Of a stretch of DNA of 64,000 bases, positions 1 through 11,303 are shown one piece after another. This stretch comes from Pseudomonas songnenensis (lineage in GTDB: Bacteria > Pseudomonadota > Gammaproteobacteria > Pseudomonadales > Pseudomonadaceae). Under the pieces are notes generated by a model. It was not told where the DNA came from and did no database searches. It worked only from the letters and a program-made list of their open reading frames with translations. The DNA lies in assembly GCF_003696315.1 (NCBI RefSeq), contig NZ_RFFN01000004.1, positions 1 to 64,000 on the forward strand, read 5' to 3'. Every line of letters begins with the position of its first letter. The stretch's first letter is position 1. Made by a program: the position numbers and the translations under genes.

Positions 1-500
1 AAGGCGCCGAAGAACCAGTTACCGACGTAGATATGCTTGACCTTGCGCGTCGCCAGCGTACCGAAGAAGACGACCGCATAGGCCACCCAGACGATGGTGA
101 TCAGGATGTCGATCGGCCACTCCAGTTCCGCGTATTCCTTGGAGCTGGTAAAGCCCAGCGGCAGGGAGATCGCGGCGAGCAGGATGACCAACTGCCAGCC
201 CCAGAAGGTGAACGCAGCCAGCTTAGGCGCGAACAGGGTGGTTTGGCAGGTGCGCTGAACCGAGTAGTAGGACGTTGCGAACAGAGCACAGCCGCCGAAG
301 GCGAAGATCACCGCGTTGGTGTGCAATGGACGTAGACGACCGAAACTGGTCCACGGGAGGTCGAAGTTCAGAAATGGCCAGGCCAATTGTGCTGCGATGA
401 AAACGCCGAGCCCCATCCCGACGATTCCCCACACCACCGTCATGATGGCGAATTGGCGGACCACCTTGTAACTGTAGGCGGTACTGGTTGCTGTGTTCAT
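1..500 (-). CDS. ccoN: cbb3-type cytochrome c oxidase subunit I (CcoN), N-terminal part
   Basis: Catalytic heme-copper subunit of the high-affinity cbb3 oxidase in the inner membrane, which reduces O2 to water under low oxygen. Only the first ~166 residues are in the window; the gene runs off the left edge. The ATG at 498-500 gives a protein starting [17 protein letters not shown], followed by the first membrane helix and the [14 protein letters not shown] segment, whose His is the expected heme ligand. An Anr/FNR-like box lies about 90 bp upstream. Pseudomonads often carry two ccoNOQP copies and this fragment cannot say which one it is. Identification is firm; completeness cannot be judged. 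Confidence 0.93.
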   Translation of the reverse strand, partial: MNTATSTAYSYKVVRQFAIMTVVWGIVGMGLGVFIAAQLAWPFLNFDLPWTSFGRLRPLHTNAVIFAFGGCALFATSYYSVQRTCQTTLFAPKLAAFTFWGWQLVILLAAISLPLGFTSSKEYAELEWPIDILITIVWVAYAVVFFGTLATRKVKHIYVGNWFFGA

Positions 501-563
501 GTATGGGCTTCCATCCACGGGTAATGAGCAGTTTTTTTCTTTCTGATAGAAAGCGAGGCAAGG

Positions 564-1256
564 ATGGGGAAAGGGCAATCTGCCGGTATTGACCCGGATC
601 AATACACACAAAGTGACAAAGGGCATCTCGTCCGGTGGAACCAAACGCCTGGGAAGGCATCGGCGAGCCTGATTCTGGCCCATGGTGCAGGCGCACCGAT
701 GGACAGCCCGTTCATGGAGGAAATGGCCGAACGCCTTGCGGCGCGTGGGATAGCGGTTTGTCGGTTCGAGTTCGCCTACATGGCGCAGCGGCGGGTGGGT
801 GGGACAAAGCGACCGCCCAGTCCTCAGGCCCAGTTACTGGCGGAGTGGCGGGAAATCCATGAGCTGGTGCGACAGCAGGCCACAGGACTCGTCGCCATTG
901 GAGGCAAGTCCATGGGCGGCCGCATGGCGAGTCTGCTCGCCGACGAGGTGGGGGCGGACGCGCTGGTCTGCCTTGGCTATCCGTTCTACCCGGCCGCAAA
1001 GCCCGACAAGCCACGTGTCGCCCATCTCGCCACGTTGCAGACGCCGACCTTGATCGTTCAGGGCGAGCGGGACGCCCTGGGCGATCGCGAAACGGTGGAG
1101 GGGTACGTGCTGTCACCGGCTATCGCGCTGCACTGGCTCGCCGCGGCAGACCATGACCTCAAACCCTTGAAACGCACGGGGTTGACCCACGCAGAGCATC
1201 TCGACCACGCCGCGGACGCCATCGCCATGTTTCTGCGGGGGCTCGTTCGACCGTGA
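564..1256 (+). CDS. alpha/beta-fold hydrolase
   Basis: Predicted cytoplasmic serine hydrolase of 230 residues, a usual size for the small dienelactone-hydrolase-like or KANL3/Tex30-like families. Visible motifs are [12 protein letters not shown] (oxyanion loop, about 40-51), the nucleophile elbow GGKSMGG with the likely catalytic Ser116, and a late Asp-His stretch near [10 protein letters not shown]. The ATG at 564 follows AGGCAAGG at good spacing, so this start is preferred although it places the Anr-like box inside the coding region. The gene is divergent from ccoN with 63 bp between start codons. The substrate cannot be told from the sequence. Confidence 0.8.
   Translation: MGKGQSAGIDPDQYTQSDKGHLVRWNQTPGKASASLILAHGAGAPMDSPFMEEMAERLAARGIAVCRFEFAYMAQRRVGGTKRPPSPQAQLLAEWREIHELVRQQATGLVAIGGKSMGGRMASLLADEVGADALVCLGYPFYPAAKPDKPRVAHLATLQTPTLIVQGERDALGDRETVEGYVLSPAIALHWLAAADHDLKPLKRTGLTHAEHLDHAADAIAMFLRGLVRP
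589..602. promoter_or_regulatory. Anr/FNR-type binding site
   Basis: TTGACCCGGATCAA is a near-perfect dyad matching the FNR/Anr consensus TTGAT-N4-ATCAA, with one mismatch in the left half. It lies upstream of ccoN on the opposite strand, where oxygen-responsive control is expected for cbb3 oxidases. It also lies inside the first codons of the divergent hydrolase gene at 564. Activation of ccoN is inferred. Confidence 0.75.
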
Positions 1257-1304
1257 GTCCGGCAGGTGGCAGCCGGGTCAAGTGACACCGGCTGCCGGGC
1301 GAGC

Positions 1305-2873
1305 TCAGCGGTTGAAGCGCTCCACCAGCGCGTACTGACCTTCCGCCGTTGCGGCGAGGTCCTCGCTGAGCAGCGCCGAGCTGCGCGCATCTCCAGAGGT
1401 CTGGTCGGCCAGGCGAGCGATGGTGCTGACGTTGTTGCTGATTTCATCGGCCACCGCGCTTTGCTCCTCGGTCGCCGAAGCGATCTGCGTGGTCATGTCG
1501 ATGATGTTGCCCATCGCCTCGTTGATGCCGGTGAGCGCCTGGTCGGCCTGGGCTACCTGTTCGACACCGCGCGTGGCCTGCACACGACCTTCTTCGGTGG
1601 TCTGGACGGCATGCCGCGCCTGCAGTTGCAGTTTCTCGATCAGCTGGTGAATTTCACCCGTGGCCTCGGCAGTGCGTTGTGCCAGTTGCCGTACCTCATC
1701 GGCAACCACGGCAAACCCGCGGCCGCTGTCGCCGGCCCGTGCCGCTTCGATTGCAGCGTTGAGGGCAAGCAGGTTGGTCTGATCGGCAATGCTCTTGATC
1801 ACGTCGACCACGCCGCCGATCGCGTCGCTGTCGTTGGCTAGCTGATTAACCGCCTCGCCAGTCCTGGCTACCGAATCGGCCAGCTGCTGGATCGCCTTTC
1901 GTGTTTCGGCGGTGACCTCGCGACCATGAATGGTGAGGCGGCTCGCCTCGCGGGTGGCTTCCGCCGCCAGGGCGACGTTGCTTGCCACCTCCTGGGTAGT
2001 CGCGGCCATTTCGTTGATGGCGGTCGCTACCTGTTCGGTCTCCTGATTCTGCTGTACCAGGCCGTTCGCACAGTTCTGTGCCAGTGAATCGGCCTGCTTG
2101 GCCTGACCCTGCAGCTGCACGGCCGTGTCCTGCAAGCGGGTGAGGCAGGTTTTCAGATGCGCCTGCTGGCTGAGCATCGCCATCTCGAGCTGGGCTTCTA
2201 CGCCACGGCTGTCGGTATACATGCGTGCAATGAGCGGATCGCTGGTGGTCTGGCTCGCGAGCTGCAGCAGGCGCTTCAGGCCGCGCTGTTGCCACTGCAG
2301 ACCGGCGAGTCCGAGCGGAACGGCAAGCACCGCTGCGGCGATGAAGCCCAGAGCGTTGTCGAGGACTGCCCCAACGAGAAAACCGACCTGGCTGACGATC
2401 AGGAAGGGCAACCACTTGCTCAGCACCGGCAGCCAGCTGTCTCGCCGCGGCACGCCGCTCTTGCCCGAGTTGATTCGCTCGTAGAGCGCTTCAGCGCGCT
2501 GCACCTGTTCCCGCGTCGGTTTTGTCCGTACCGACTCGTAGCCCGTCACCTGACGCTGCTGATCGAGAATGGGGGTGACATAGGCATTGACCCAGTAGTG
2601 GTCGCCGTTCTTGCGCCGGTTCTTGACGATGCCCATCCAGGGCTTGCCCTGCTTGAGTGTGGTCCACATATGGTCGAACACGGCCGGCGGCACATCCGGA
2701 TGGCGCACCAGATTGTGCGGCGCGCGGATCAGTTCGTCGCGATCGAAGCCGCTGACCTCGACGAATATGTTGTTGCAATAGGTGATCTGTCCTTTCAGGT
2801 CGGTTGTCGAGACCAGTCGCTGCTGATCTGGAAAGGCGTATTCACGCTGGGTTACTGGCTGGTTGTTACGCAT
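1305..2873 (-). CDS. aer: Aerotaxis receptor Aer (PAS-containing methyl-accepting chemotaxis protein)
   Basis: Membrane-anchored chemoreceptor of 522 residues. Residues ~1-125 form a PAS domain with the Aer-type segment [14 protein letters not shown], which in Aer binds FAD and reads cellular redox state. A hydrophobic hairpin at about 150-200 replaces a periplasmic sensor. The C-terminal half is a methyl-accepting signalling domain with the hairpin tip [20 protein letters not shown] that contacts CheA and CheW. The N-terminus, size and position next to acnA match the Pseudomonas aer locus. The minus strand upstream has a TATAAA-like -10 near 2920 but no good -35, so an activator may be needed. 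Confidence 0.92.
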   Translation of the reverse strand: MRNNQPVTQREYAFPDQQRLVSTTDLKGQITYCNNIFVEVSGFDRDELIRAPHNLVRHPDVPPAVFDHMWTTLKQGKPWMGIVKNRRKNGDHYWVNAYVTPILDQQRQVTGYESVRTKPTREQVQRAEALYERINSGKSGVPRRDSWLPVLSKWLPFLIVSQVGFLVGAVLDNALGFIAAAVLAVPLGLAGLQWQQRGLKRLLQLASQTTSDPLIARMYTDSRGVEAQLEMAMLSQQAHLKTCLTRLQDTAVQLQGQAKQADSLAQNCANGLVQQNQETEQVATAINEMAATTQEVASNVALAAEATREASRLTIHGREVTAETRKAIQQLADSVARTGEAVNQLANDSDAIGGVVDVIKSIADQTNLLALNAAIEAARAGDSGRGFAVVADEVRQLAQRTAEATGEIHQLIEKLQLQARHAVQTTEEGRVQATRGVEQVAQADQALTGINEAMGNIIDMTTQIASATEEQSAVADEISNNVSTIARLADQTSGDARSSALLSEDLAATAEGQYALVERFNR

Positions 2874-3252
2874 CGACTGTCACGCCTGGCAAGGTATTTG
2901 TAAGGTGGTGCGCCTGACCTTTTATATTTTTTTGAGTCTCAGACTGACCTATGGGTCGGCAGCCGCACCGTGTTCTTGAGCGATTAGCTGCTTGCCGGAT
3001 CTGCTTCAATCCGACAGTAAGACGACGGGCATCTGGTGCGGCTTAATCTTTCTGCAATCTATTTCCGGCACGTTCGTTCCATGTCCGGACGCTCTTCGAC
3101 GGGAGCGATGACCCGGCGGTCACGGAATCGGACAGCAGGCATGGATGTCAGGGCAGCTGGAGGATCAGACGCCACGGAACGGCAAACGCCGGTGCGAATG
3201 GATTCGCACCGGCGTTTTTGTTTGCGGAGCGGGGCGCCCCGCATGTGGGTGC
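2874..3252. other. acnA-aer intergenic region
   Basis: This 379-bp stretch separates the acnA stop from the aer start, both on the minus strand. No convincing gene is present; the short open frames lack ribosome sites and coding character. It holds a short A+T-rich stretch around 2915-2935 that may contain the aer -10, a small inverted repeat AGTCT-C-AGACT at 2935-2945, and a perfect 16-bp hairpin near 3184-3217 listed separately. Confidence 0.6.
3184..3220. terminator. Perfect 16-bp terminator hairpin downstream of acnA
   Basis: Arms 3184-3199 and 3202-3217 are exact inverted complements with a 2-base centre. On the plus strand the stem ends in TTTTTGTTT, a classic intrinsic terminator. On the minus strand, the direction of acnA, only three T residues follow. 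It probably ends acnA transcription 36 bp past the stop, but its stronger polarity is opposite to both flanking genes. Confidence 0.75.
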
Positions 3253-5928
<2,676 letters not shown>

Positions 5929-6168
5929 TCCTCATCTCCTTGTGCCCCACACGGTAGGGCTGGCTGATGAATAAGCGTTGAAACTAGCTTAAGTGGCTGG
6001 CCTGGTGGATTCGGTTTCGCTCAAAACATTTCCGAGCCAACTCACCACACCGGCCACCAGGGCAGGGGTTTCGCTACTGCACTGGACCGGGCCATGCGGG
6101 CGAGGGTTCCCGTGGTCGGCTATGATGCGCGGCTTTGGCGCAGGCCCGACCGCTGACAGGATTCGAAC

Positions 6169-7218
6169 ATGAACACATTGCTGCTGCATTGCCGCCCTGG
6201 TTTCGAGGGCGAGGTCTGCGCGGAAATCAGCGAGCACGCCGCCATCCTGGACGTGGCCGGCTACGCCAAGGCACGGCCAGAGAGCGCCTGTGCGGAATTC
6301 ATCTGCAGCGAAAGTGGCGGCGCCGAGCGGCTGATGCGCAAGCTGCGTTTCGCCGAGCTGATCTTTCCGCGGCAATGGGCGCGCGGTGAGTACCTGCAAC
6401 TTCCTGAAACGGATCGCATCAGCGTATTGCTGGAGTACCTGGCGGCCTACCCGGTCTGCAGCAGCCTGTGGCTGGAAGTGCTGGACACCAATGATGGCAA
6501 GGAGCTTTCCAACTTCTGCCGCAAGTTCGAGGCGCCACTGCGCAAGGCGCTGATCAAGGCCGGTCGCCTCGACGAGCAGGGCAAGGGCCCGCGACTGCTG
6601 CTGACCTTCAAGAGCGGCCGTGAGGTGTTCGTCGGTATCGCCGAGGCGAACAACAGCGCGCTGTGGCCGATGGGCATCCCGCGACTGAAGTTTCCACGCC
6701 AGGCGCCAAGCCGTTCCACATTGAAGCTGGAGGAGGCCTGGCACCACTTTATCCCGCGCGACCAGTGGGATGCGCGACTGGCCGCAGGCATGACCGGCGT
6801 CGATCTCGGCGCAGCACCGGGCGGCTGGACCTGGCAGCTGGTCAATCGGCATATCAAGGTCAGCGCCGTGGACAACGGGCCGATGAACGCCGACCTGATG
6901 GACTCCGGACTGGTCGAGCATTTTCGCGCCGACGGTTTCACCTTTCGGCCGAAGAGGCCGGTGGACTGGATGGTCTGCGATATCGTCGAGAAGCCGGCAC
7001 GTAACGCTGCGCTGCTGGAAACCTGGATCGGCGAAGGCCTGTGCCGTGAGGCGGTAGTCAATCTCAAGCTGCCGATGAAGCAGCGCTATGCCGAGGTCAA
7101 GCGCCTGCTCGAACGTATCGCCGATGGCCTGGCCGCGCGCGGCGTCAAGGCCAGCATTGGCTGCAAGCAGCTTTATCACGACCGCGAAGAGGTGACCTGT
7201 CACCTGCGGCGCCTCTGA
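6169..7218 (+). CDS. rlmM: 23S rRNA 2'-O-ribose methyltransferase RlmM
   Basis: Predicted to methylate the 2'-hydroxyl of C2498 in 23S rRNA (E. coli numbering) using S-adenosylmethionine. The protein is 349 residues. It has an N-terminal THUMP-like region and a C-terminal Rossmann methyltransferase domain with the SAM loop VDLGAAPGGW at about 211-220. The VCDIVEKP and VVNLKLP strands carry expected catalytic Asp and Lys residues of the KDKE set. The start MNTLLLHCRPGFEGE matches the family. It is followed by tusA on the same strand, the same order as in Pseudomonas genomes. Confidence 0.95.
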   Translation: MNTLLLHCRPGFEGEVCAEISEHAAILDVAGYAKARPESACAEFICSESGGAERLMRKLRFAELIFPRQWARGEYLQLPETDRISVLLEYLAAYPVCSSLWLEVLDTNDGKELSNFCRKFEAPLRKALIKAGRLDEQGKGPRLLLTFKSGREVFVGIAEANNSALWPMGIPRLKFPRQAPSRSTLKLEEAWHHFIPRDQWDARLAAGMTGVDLGAAPGGWTWQLVNRHIKVSAVDNGPMNADLMDSGLVEHFRADGFTFRPKRPVDWMVCDIVEKPARNAALLETWIGEGLCREAVVNLKLPMKQRYAEVKRLLERIADGLAARGVKASIGCKQLYHDREEVTCHLRRL

Positions 7219-7290
7219 TCGTTGATCGGCAGCGGATGACCTGTTCTCCCGCTTGCGCCACAATGCACGCCTGTTTTCCGGAGCCCCCTG

Positions 7291-7542
7291 ATGAGCCAAT
7301 CAGCTGAAATGACCGCCGACGCCGTGCTCGATGCCAGCGGCCTGAACTGCCCCGAGCCGGTGATGATGCTGCACAACAAGGTGCGCGATCTCGCCGGTGG
7401 TGCCCTGCTCAAGGTGATCGCGACCGATCCCTCCACCCAGCGTGACATTCCGAAGTTCTGCATTTTCCTTGGGCATGATCTGGTCGAGCAGCAGGAGGCA
7501 GCGGGCACCTACCTCTACTGGATTCGCAAGAAGAGCGAGTGA
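7291..7542 (+). CDS. tusA: TusA-family sulfurtransferase
   Basis: Small cytoplasmic sulfur carrier of 83 residues. The family signature LNCPEP places the persulfide-carrying cysteine at residue 20. TusA proteins pass sulfur from IscS toward 2-thiouridine synthesis in tRNA and other acceptors; related SirA-like proteins have broader roles. It lies 72 bp after rlmM and converges with the ctaG-like gene 31 bp away. The family is certain; the exact pathway is inferred. Confidence 0.9.
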   Translation: MSQSAEMTADAVLDASGLNCPEPVMMLHNKVRDLAGGALLKVIATDPSTQRDIPKFCIFLGHDLVEQQEAAGTYLYWIRKKSE

Positions 7543-7573
7543 GCGATGTGGCTGCCGATTCGTTCGCGCCGCC

Positions 7574-8431
7574 TCAGCCCAGCTCCTCCCGGGCAGTACC
7601 CGTTTGCTGGCGTCGCCACATGCGGGTCAGCCAGCGCCAGGCGATCCAGCCGCCGCCGATCAGGTAGATCAGCCCGCCCGGCACCCACATGATCAGCCCG
7701 GCCAGTTGCTGGTCTTCCACTGAGCGGCCGTCACCGTAGAACGACACGCTACCGAAAGTGAGCAGGGCGCCCAGCAGGCCGGTGTGCATCAGCGTCAGTA
7801 GCACCGCCATCAGTGCCTGTGGTACCTGCTTCGGGTTCGCGCGCAGGACCGACCACCAGAACAGCCAACCGGTGAACAGGAAGCACGCATGCTCGAAGGC
7901 ATGCCACCAGAGGTTGTCCAGCGCCAGCACGTAGAGTTTCGGCGTGTGCCAGATCCAGATCACCGCGCCATGCAGCAGCGCCAGCACTGTGGGGTAGCGC
8001 CCCGCACGCAGGATGCCGGTCCATAGCGGCTGGGCGAAGCGCCCGGTAATCCCGCGCCATTGCGGCAGCGGCCGCGCCAGCGCCCACAGCGGGGCGATCA
8101 CTATGATGAACAGCATGTGCTGGGTCATGTGCCAGGCCGTGCTGGTTTCCGCCCAGTCGTCGATGGGGCCGAACACCGAGAAGACCACCAGCAGCATTGC
8201 TGCGTGAAAGCAGAGGGCTTCATGGCGCCGCGGCGCTACCTTGCGACCACCGAGCAGGTACAGCAGCCAGGCCGCTGCCACCAGCAAAGCGGTCAGCAGC
8301 AGCGGCGCGCGGTCGAGCATATGGGCGTCGAACAGGCCGTGTGCATGGGCACGGGAGGGCAGAGCGAGCGTGGCGCCCACGACGAACATGAGCAGGGCGG
8401 GCCAACGCGAGGATGTAAAGGTCACAGGCAT
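7574..8431 (-). CDS. ctaG: Cytochrome c oxidase assembly protein, caa3_CtaG family
   Basis: Polytopic inner-membrane protein of 285 residues, related to Bacillus CtaG, which helps form active caa3 oxidase, probably at the copper centre. The chosen ATG at 8429-8431 gives MPVTFTSSRWPALLMF, a signal-like first helix ending near SRAHAHG. His-rich helices such as WHMTQHMLF and HAFEHACF fit metal handling. Upstream in-frame codons lack membrane character and overlap the preceding gene, so a longer start was rejected. It is the last gene of the caa3 operon and overlaps the previous gene by 10 bp. This family is distinct from Cox11, which is also sometimes called CtaG. Confidence 0.85.
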   Translation of the reverse strand: MPVTFTSSRWPALLMFVVGATLALPSRAHAHGLFDAHMLDRAPLLLTALLVAAAWLLYLLGGRKVAPRRHEALCFHAAMLLVVFSVFGPIDDWAETSTAWHMTQHMLFIIVIAPLWALARPLPQWRGITGRFAQPLWTGILRAGRYPTVLALLHGAVIWIWHTPKLYVLALDNLWWHAFEHACFLFTGWLFWWSVLRANPKQVPQALMAVLLTLMHTGLLGALLTFGSVSFYGDGRSVEDQQLAGLIMWVPGGLIYLIGGGWIAWRWLTRMWRRQQTGTAREELG

Positions 8432-8781
8432 GGCGGAATCTGTAATAGCGGAATGCCGACGAACAGGGTGGCCAGCGCTGCGATCAGGTGAATGCCGGCC
8501 GCGATCTTGGTGACGAACTGCTGTCGTTCGTTCAACTGCTCCGGCATGCGTGACAGGCGCCAGAAGTAACGCGCCATCCACAGCAGCAGCCCGAGCGTAA
8601 GCAGGGTGAGGACGCCGAGACTGCCGTTCAGCCAGTTCCATACGCCCTGGGCCGGGTCGGGCGGGCTGAGCTTGCAGATCACCGCCTGGCCGCCATACAT
8701 GGCGACGAACCACAGGCTCCAGATGATCAGGCCGATCGGGATCTGAATCGGATGGTAGGGCGACGTCCGCGCATATTTCAT
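8422..8781 (-). CDS. Small membrane protein in the caa3 oxidase operon
   Basis: Protein of 119 residues with about three predicted transmembrane helices (IPIGLIIWSLWFVAMYG, the SLGVLTLLTLGLLL stretch and a C-terminal helix). Its ATG at 8781 overlaps the stop of the subunit I/III gene as TGATG, so translation is probably coupled. It also overlaps the start of the ctaG gene. Position suggests a small accessory or subunit IV-like component, or an assembly factor, of the oxidase. I do not recognise a named family, so the function is inferred only from context. Confidence 0.75.
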   Translation of the reverse strand: MKYARTSPYHPIQIPIGLIIWSLWFVAMYGGQAVICKLSPPDPAQGVWNWLNGSLGVLTLLTLGLLLWMARYFWRLSRMPEQLNERQQFVTKIAAGIHLIAALATLFVGIPLLQIPPCL

Positions 8782-11303
8782 CACGCACCTCCCCACGTAG
8801 CCGGAAACAGCACGATGGCCGCATAGCTGACCCAGAGCACACCCAGGTTGTAGTACCAGAGCTGCTCGACCACGACAGGTTCGTATGGCGCCTTGTCGCC
8901 CACGTAGCCGAGGGCTACCCGCCACGCCTGCAGACCGGTGAGCACCGCTGCCAGTGTGCAATGGATCAGGCTGTACGCGAGCATTACGAAAATCACCGCG
9001 TCATGTGCGGTTTCGGTAGGTGCCAGCCCTGCGCTCAGCATCAGCCACAGCAGCATTGCCGACTGTGCCAGTGCCAGCAGGCCCAGCCATGCCAGCTGCG
9101 CCATCAGCCCACTGTGCATACCGGCCCGCAGGCGCTTGATCAGGCGGTGCAGCCAGAGCGTGCCGGCGCTCAGCAGGACGGCGCTGGCGAACATCAGCCA
9201 GCCGTTGAGCCCACTCTCCGGGACCTGCCATTGCGGCGACACGGTCCACAGATAGAACCAGCCGAACAGCAGTGACAGATACAGGGCGCCGTCAGCCAGC
9301 AACGTCACGCCCATGCCCCACAGGCCCGGCCCGTCGAAGGTGCGCGAGTGCAGCGGTGGTTCGCCTGGCTGGGTGTGGGCGTCTGGTGCAGCAGCGGGAT
9401 GCGCGCCGTTTTCCCAGGACCAGCGCAGCAGTACCACCACGGTGGCAATGGTCGCCACGATCGCAAGGATGTAGGACTTGCTCAGCAAGCTCAGGCACAG
9501 CACCGCGAGAAAAACCGAGGCGATAAACGGCAGCCAGCTGTTGCCGGGCAGATGGATGATCTCGCGCACCTTGCCCGTCAATGGATCGCTACCCCAGGTC
9601 TCGCGCCGTCCGTGGTCGATCACCGTCAACGCATGTTCGCCACGGGCAATGCTGTCGGGCAGGTCCGGGTCTTTCCACAGCGGATGACGGTCGGTCACGT
9701 CAGGCAGGCTGACGAAGTTGTAGGCGCTCGGCGGCAAGCTGGTGGCCCACTCCAGGGTATCGGCCTTCCAGGGGTTCTTCGGCGCAGGGATGCCGAAGCG
9801 GAAGTGCAGGATGATGTCCAGCAGGATGGTGGCGACACCCGCCGCCATGATGAAGCTGCCGATCGAAGAGACCAGATTGGGCATGTCCCAGCCCAGGCCC
9901 GTGTCGTAGGTATAAACCCTTCGCGGCATGCCGATCAGTCCGGTCCAGTGCATGATCAGGAAGGTCACGTTGAAACCGATGAAGAAGAGCCAGAAGCCCC
10001 AGCGCCCGAGCTTTTCCGACGGCATGCGCCCGGAGAAGTGCGGCAGCCAGTAGTACAGACCGGCCATCAGCGGGAAGACCATGCCGCCCACCAGCACGTA
10101 GTGCATATGCGCAACCACGAAGTGGGTGTCGTGGACCTGCCAGTCGAACGGCACCAGCGCCAGCATCACGCCGGTCAGGCCGCCGGCGACGAAGACGATC
10201 AGAAAGCCCACCAGCCAGAGCATCGGCACCCTGTACACCGGCTTGCCGAGCCAGAGCGTCGCCAGCCAGGCGAAGATCTGCACCCCGGTGGGAATCGCCA
10301 CCAGCATGCTCGCCGCCGAGAAGAACGCCGTGGCCAGCTGCGGAATGCCGACCGTGAACATGTGGTGCACCCACAGGCCGAAACTGATGAAACCGGTGGT
10401 CAGTACGCCCAGTACCACCCAGCGGTAGCCCACCAGCGGGCGCTGGCAAAACACCGGAATCAGCGTGGAAACGATGCCGGCGCCGGGCAGGAAGATGATG
10501 TACACCTCCGGGTGGCCGAACAGCCAGAACAGGTGCTGCCAGAGCACCGGGTCGCCGCCGCGGGCGACATCGAAGAACGGCATGCCTGCTGCGCGCTCCA
10601 GCTCCAGCAGGATGGAGCCGAGGATCAGTGGCGGGAAGCCGACCACGATCATCATCGCCATCACCAGGATGTACCACGCATACAGCGGCATCTTGTGCAG
10701 CGCCATGCCGTTGGTGCGGGTACGCAGTATCGACACCACCAGCTCGACACCGGCCGATACCGCGGAAATCTCGACGAAGGTGATTCCCAGCAGCCAGAAA
10801 TCCGAGTTTACCCCCGGCGTATGGGCCGAGCTGGATAGTGGCGTGTACATGAACCAGCCGGCCTTGGGCGCGACGTCGAGAAAGATGCTCGACAGCAGGA
10901 TCAGCCCGCCGAACAGGTAGCAGTAGTAGCCAAGGGCAGAAAGCCTCGGAAAGACCAGGTCGCGGGCGCCGATCATCTTCGGGATCAGGTAGACCGCCAG
11001 CCCCTCCATCATGGGTACCGCGAAGAGAAACATCATCACCGTGCCGTGCATGGTGAAGACCTGGTTGTAGACGTCCGGCTCCATCAGCTCATAGCCGGGC
11101 AGGGCGAGCTGGGTACGGATCAGCATGGCCAGCAGGCCGCCCACCAGGAAGAAGAACGCGCCGGTCACCAGAAAGCGCAGGCCGATGCTGGTGTGATTGA
11201 CGATCGTCAGCGCACGCCAGCCGCGCGGGTTGCCCCACACCTCGTCGAACTGATCGTGGAGCTGGTCGAGATCGGCGGCGCCGTTGTTCTGAGTCGGTGT
11301 CAT
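8781..11303 (-). CDS. ctaD: Cytochrome c oxidase subunit I/III fusion (caa3 type)
   Basis: Catalytic heme-copper oxidase subunit of 840 residues with subunit III fused to its C-terminus. Subunit I (about 1-545) shows the low-spin heme ligand His86, the A1-type motif GHPEVY (Glu266, Tyr268), CuB ligands His264, His313 and His314, and the HDTHFVVAHMH segment with His399 and His401. After a linker, residues ~640-840 form a five-helix subunit III-like region. I/III fusions are known from Thermus caa3 oxidase. The ATG overlaps the coxB stop by 4 bp. It would pump protons while reducing O2 with electrons from the cytochrome c tail of CoxB. Confidence 0.95.
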   Translation of the reverse strand: MTPTQNNGAADLDQLHDQFDEVWGNPRGWRALTIVNHTSIGLRFLVTGAFFFLVGGLLAMLIRTQLALPGYELMEPDVYNQVFTMHGTVMMFLFAVPMMEGLAVYLIPKMIGARDLVFPRLSALGYYCYLFGGLILLSSIFLDVAPKAGWFMYTPLSSSAHTPGVNSDFWLLGITFVEISAVSAGVELVVSILRTRTNGMALHKMPLYAWYILVMAMMIVVGFPPLILGSILLELERAAGMPFFDVARGGDPVLWQHLFWLFGHPEVYIIFLPGAGIVSTLIPVFCQRPLVGYRWVVLGVLTTGFISFGLWVHHMFTVGIPQLATAFFSAASMLVAIPTGVQIFAWLATLWLGKPVYRVPMLWLVGFLIVFVAGGLTGVMLALVPFDWQVHDTHFVVAHMHYVLVGGMVFPLMAGLYYWLPHFSGRMPSEKLGRWGFWLFFIGFNVTFLIMHWTGLIGMPRRVYTYDTGLGWDMPNLVSSIGSFIMAAGVATILLDIILHFRFGIPAPKNPWKADTLEWATSLPPSAYNFVSLPDVTDRHPLWKDPDLPDSIARGEHALTVIDHGRRETWGSDPLTGKVREIIHLPGNSWLPFIASVFLAVLCLSLLSKSYILAIVATIATVVVLLRWSWENGAHPAAAPDAHTQPGEPPLHSRTFDGPGLWGMGVTLLADGALYLSLLFGWFYLWTVSPQWQVPESGLNGWLMFASAVLLSAGTLWLHRLIKRLRAGMHSGLMAQLAWLGLLALAQSAMLLWLMLSAGLAPTETAHDAVIFVMLAYSLIHCTLAAVLTGLQAWRVALGYVGDKAPYEPVVVEQLWYYNLGVLWVSYAAIVLFPATWGGA

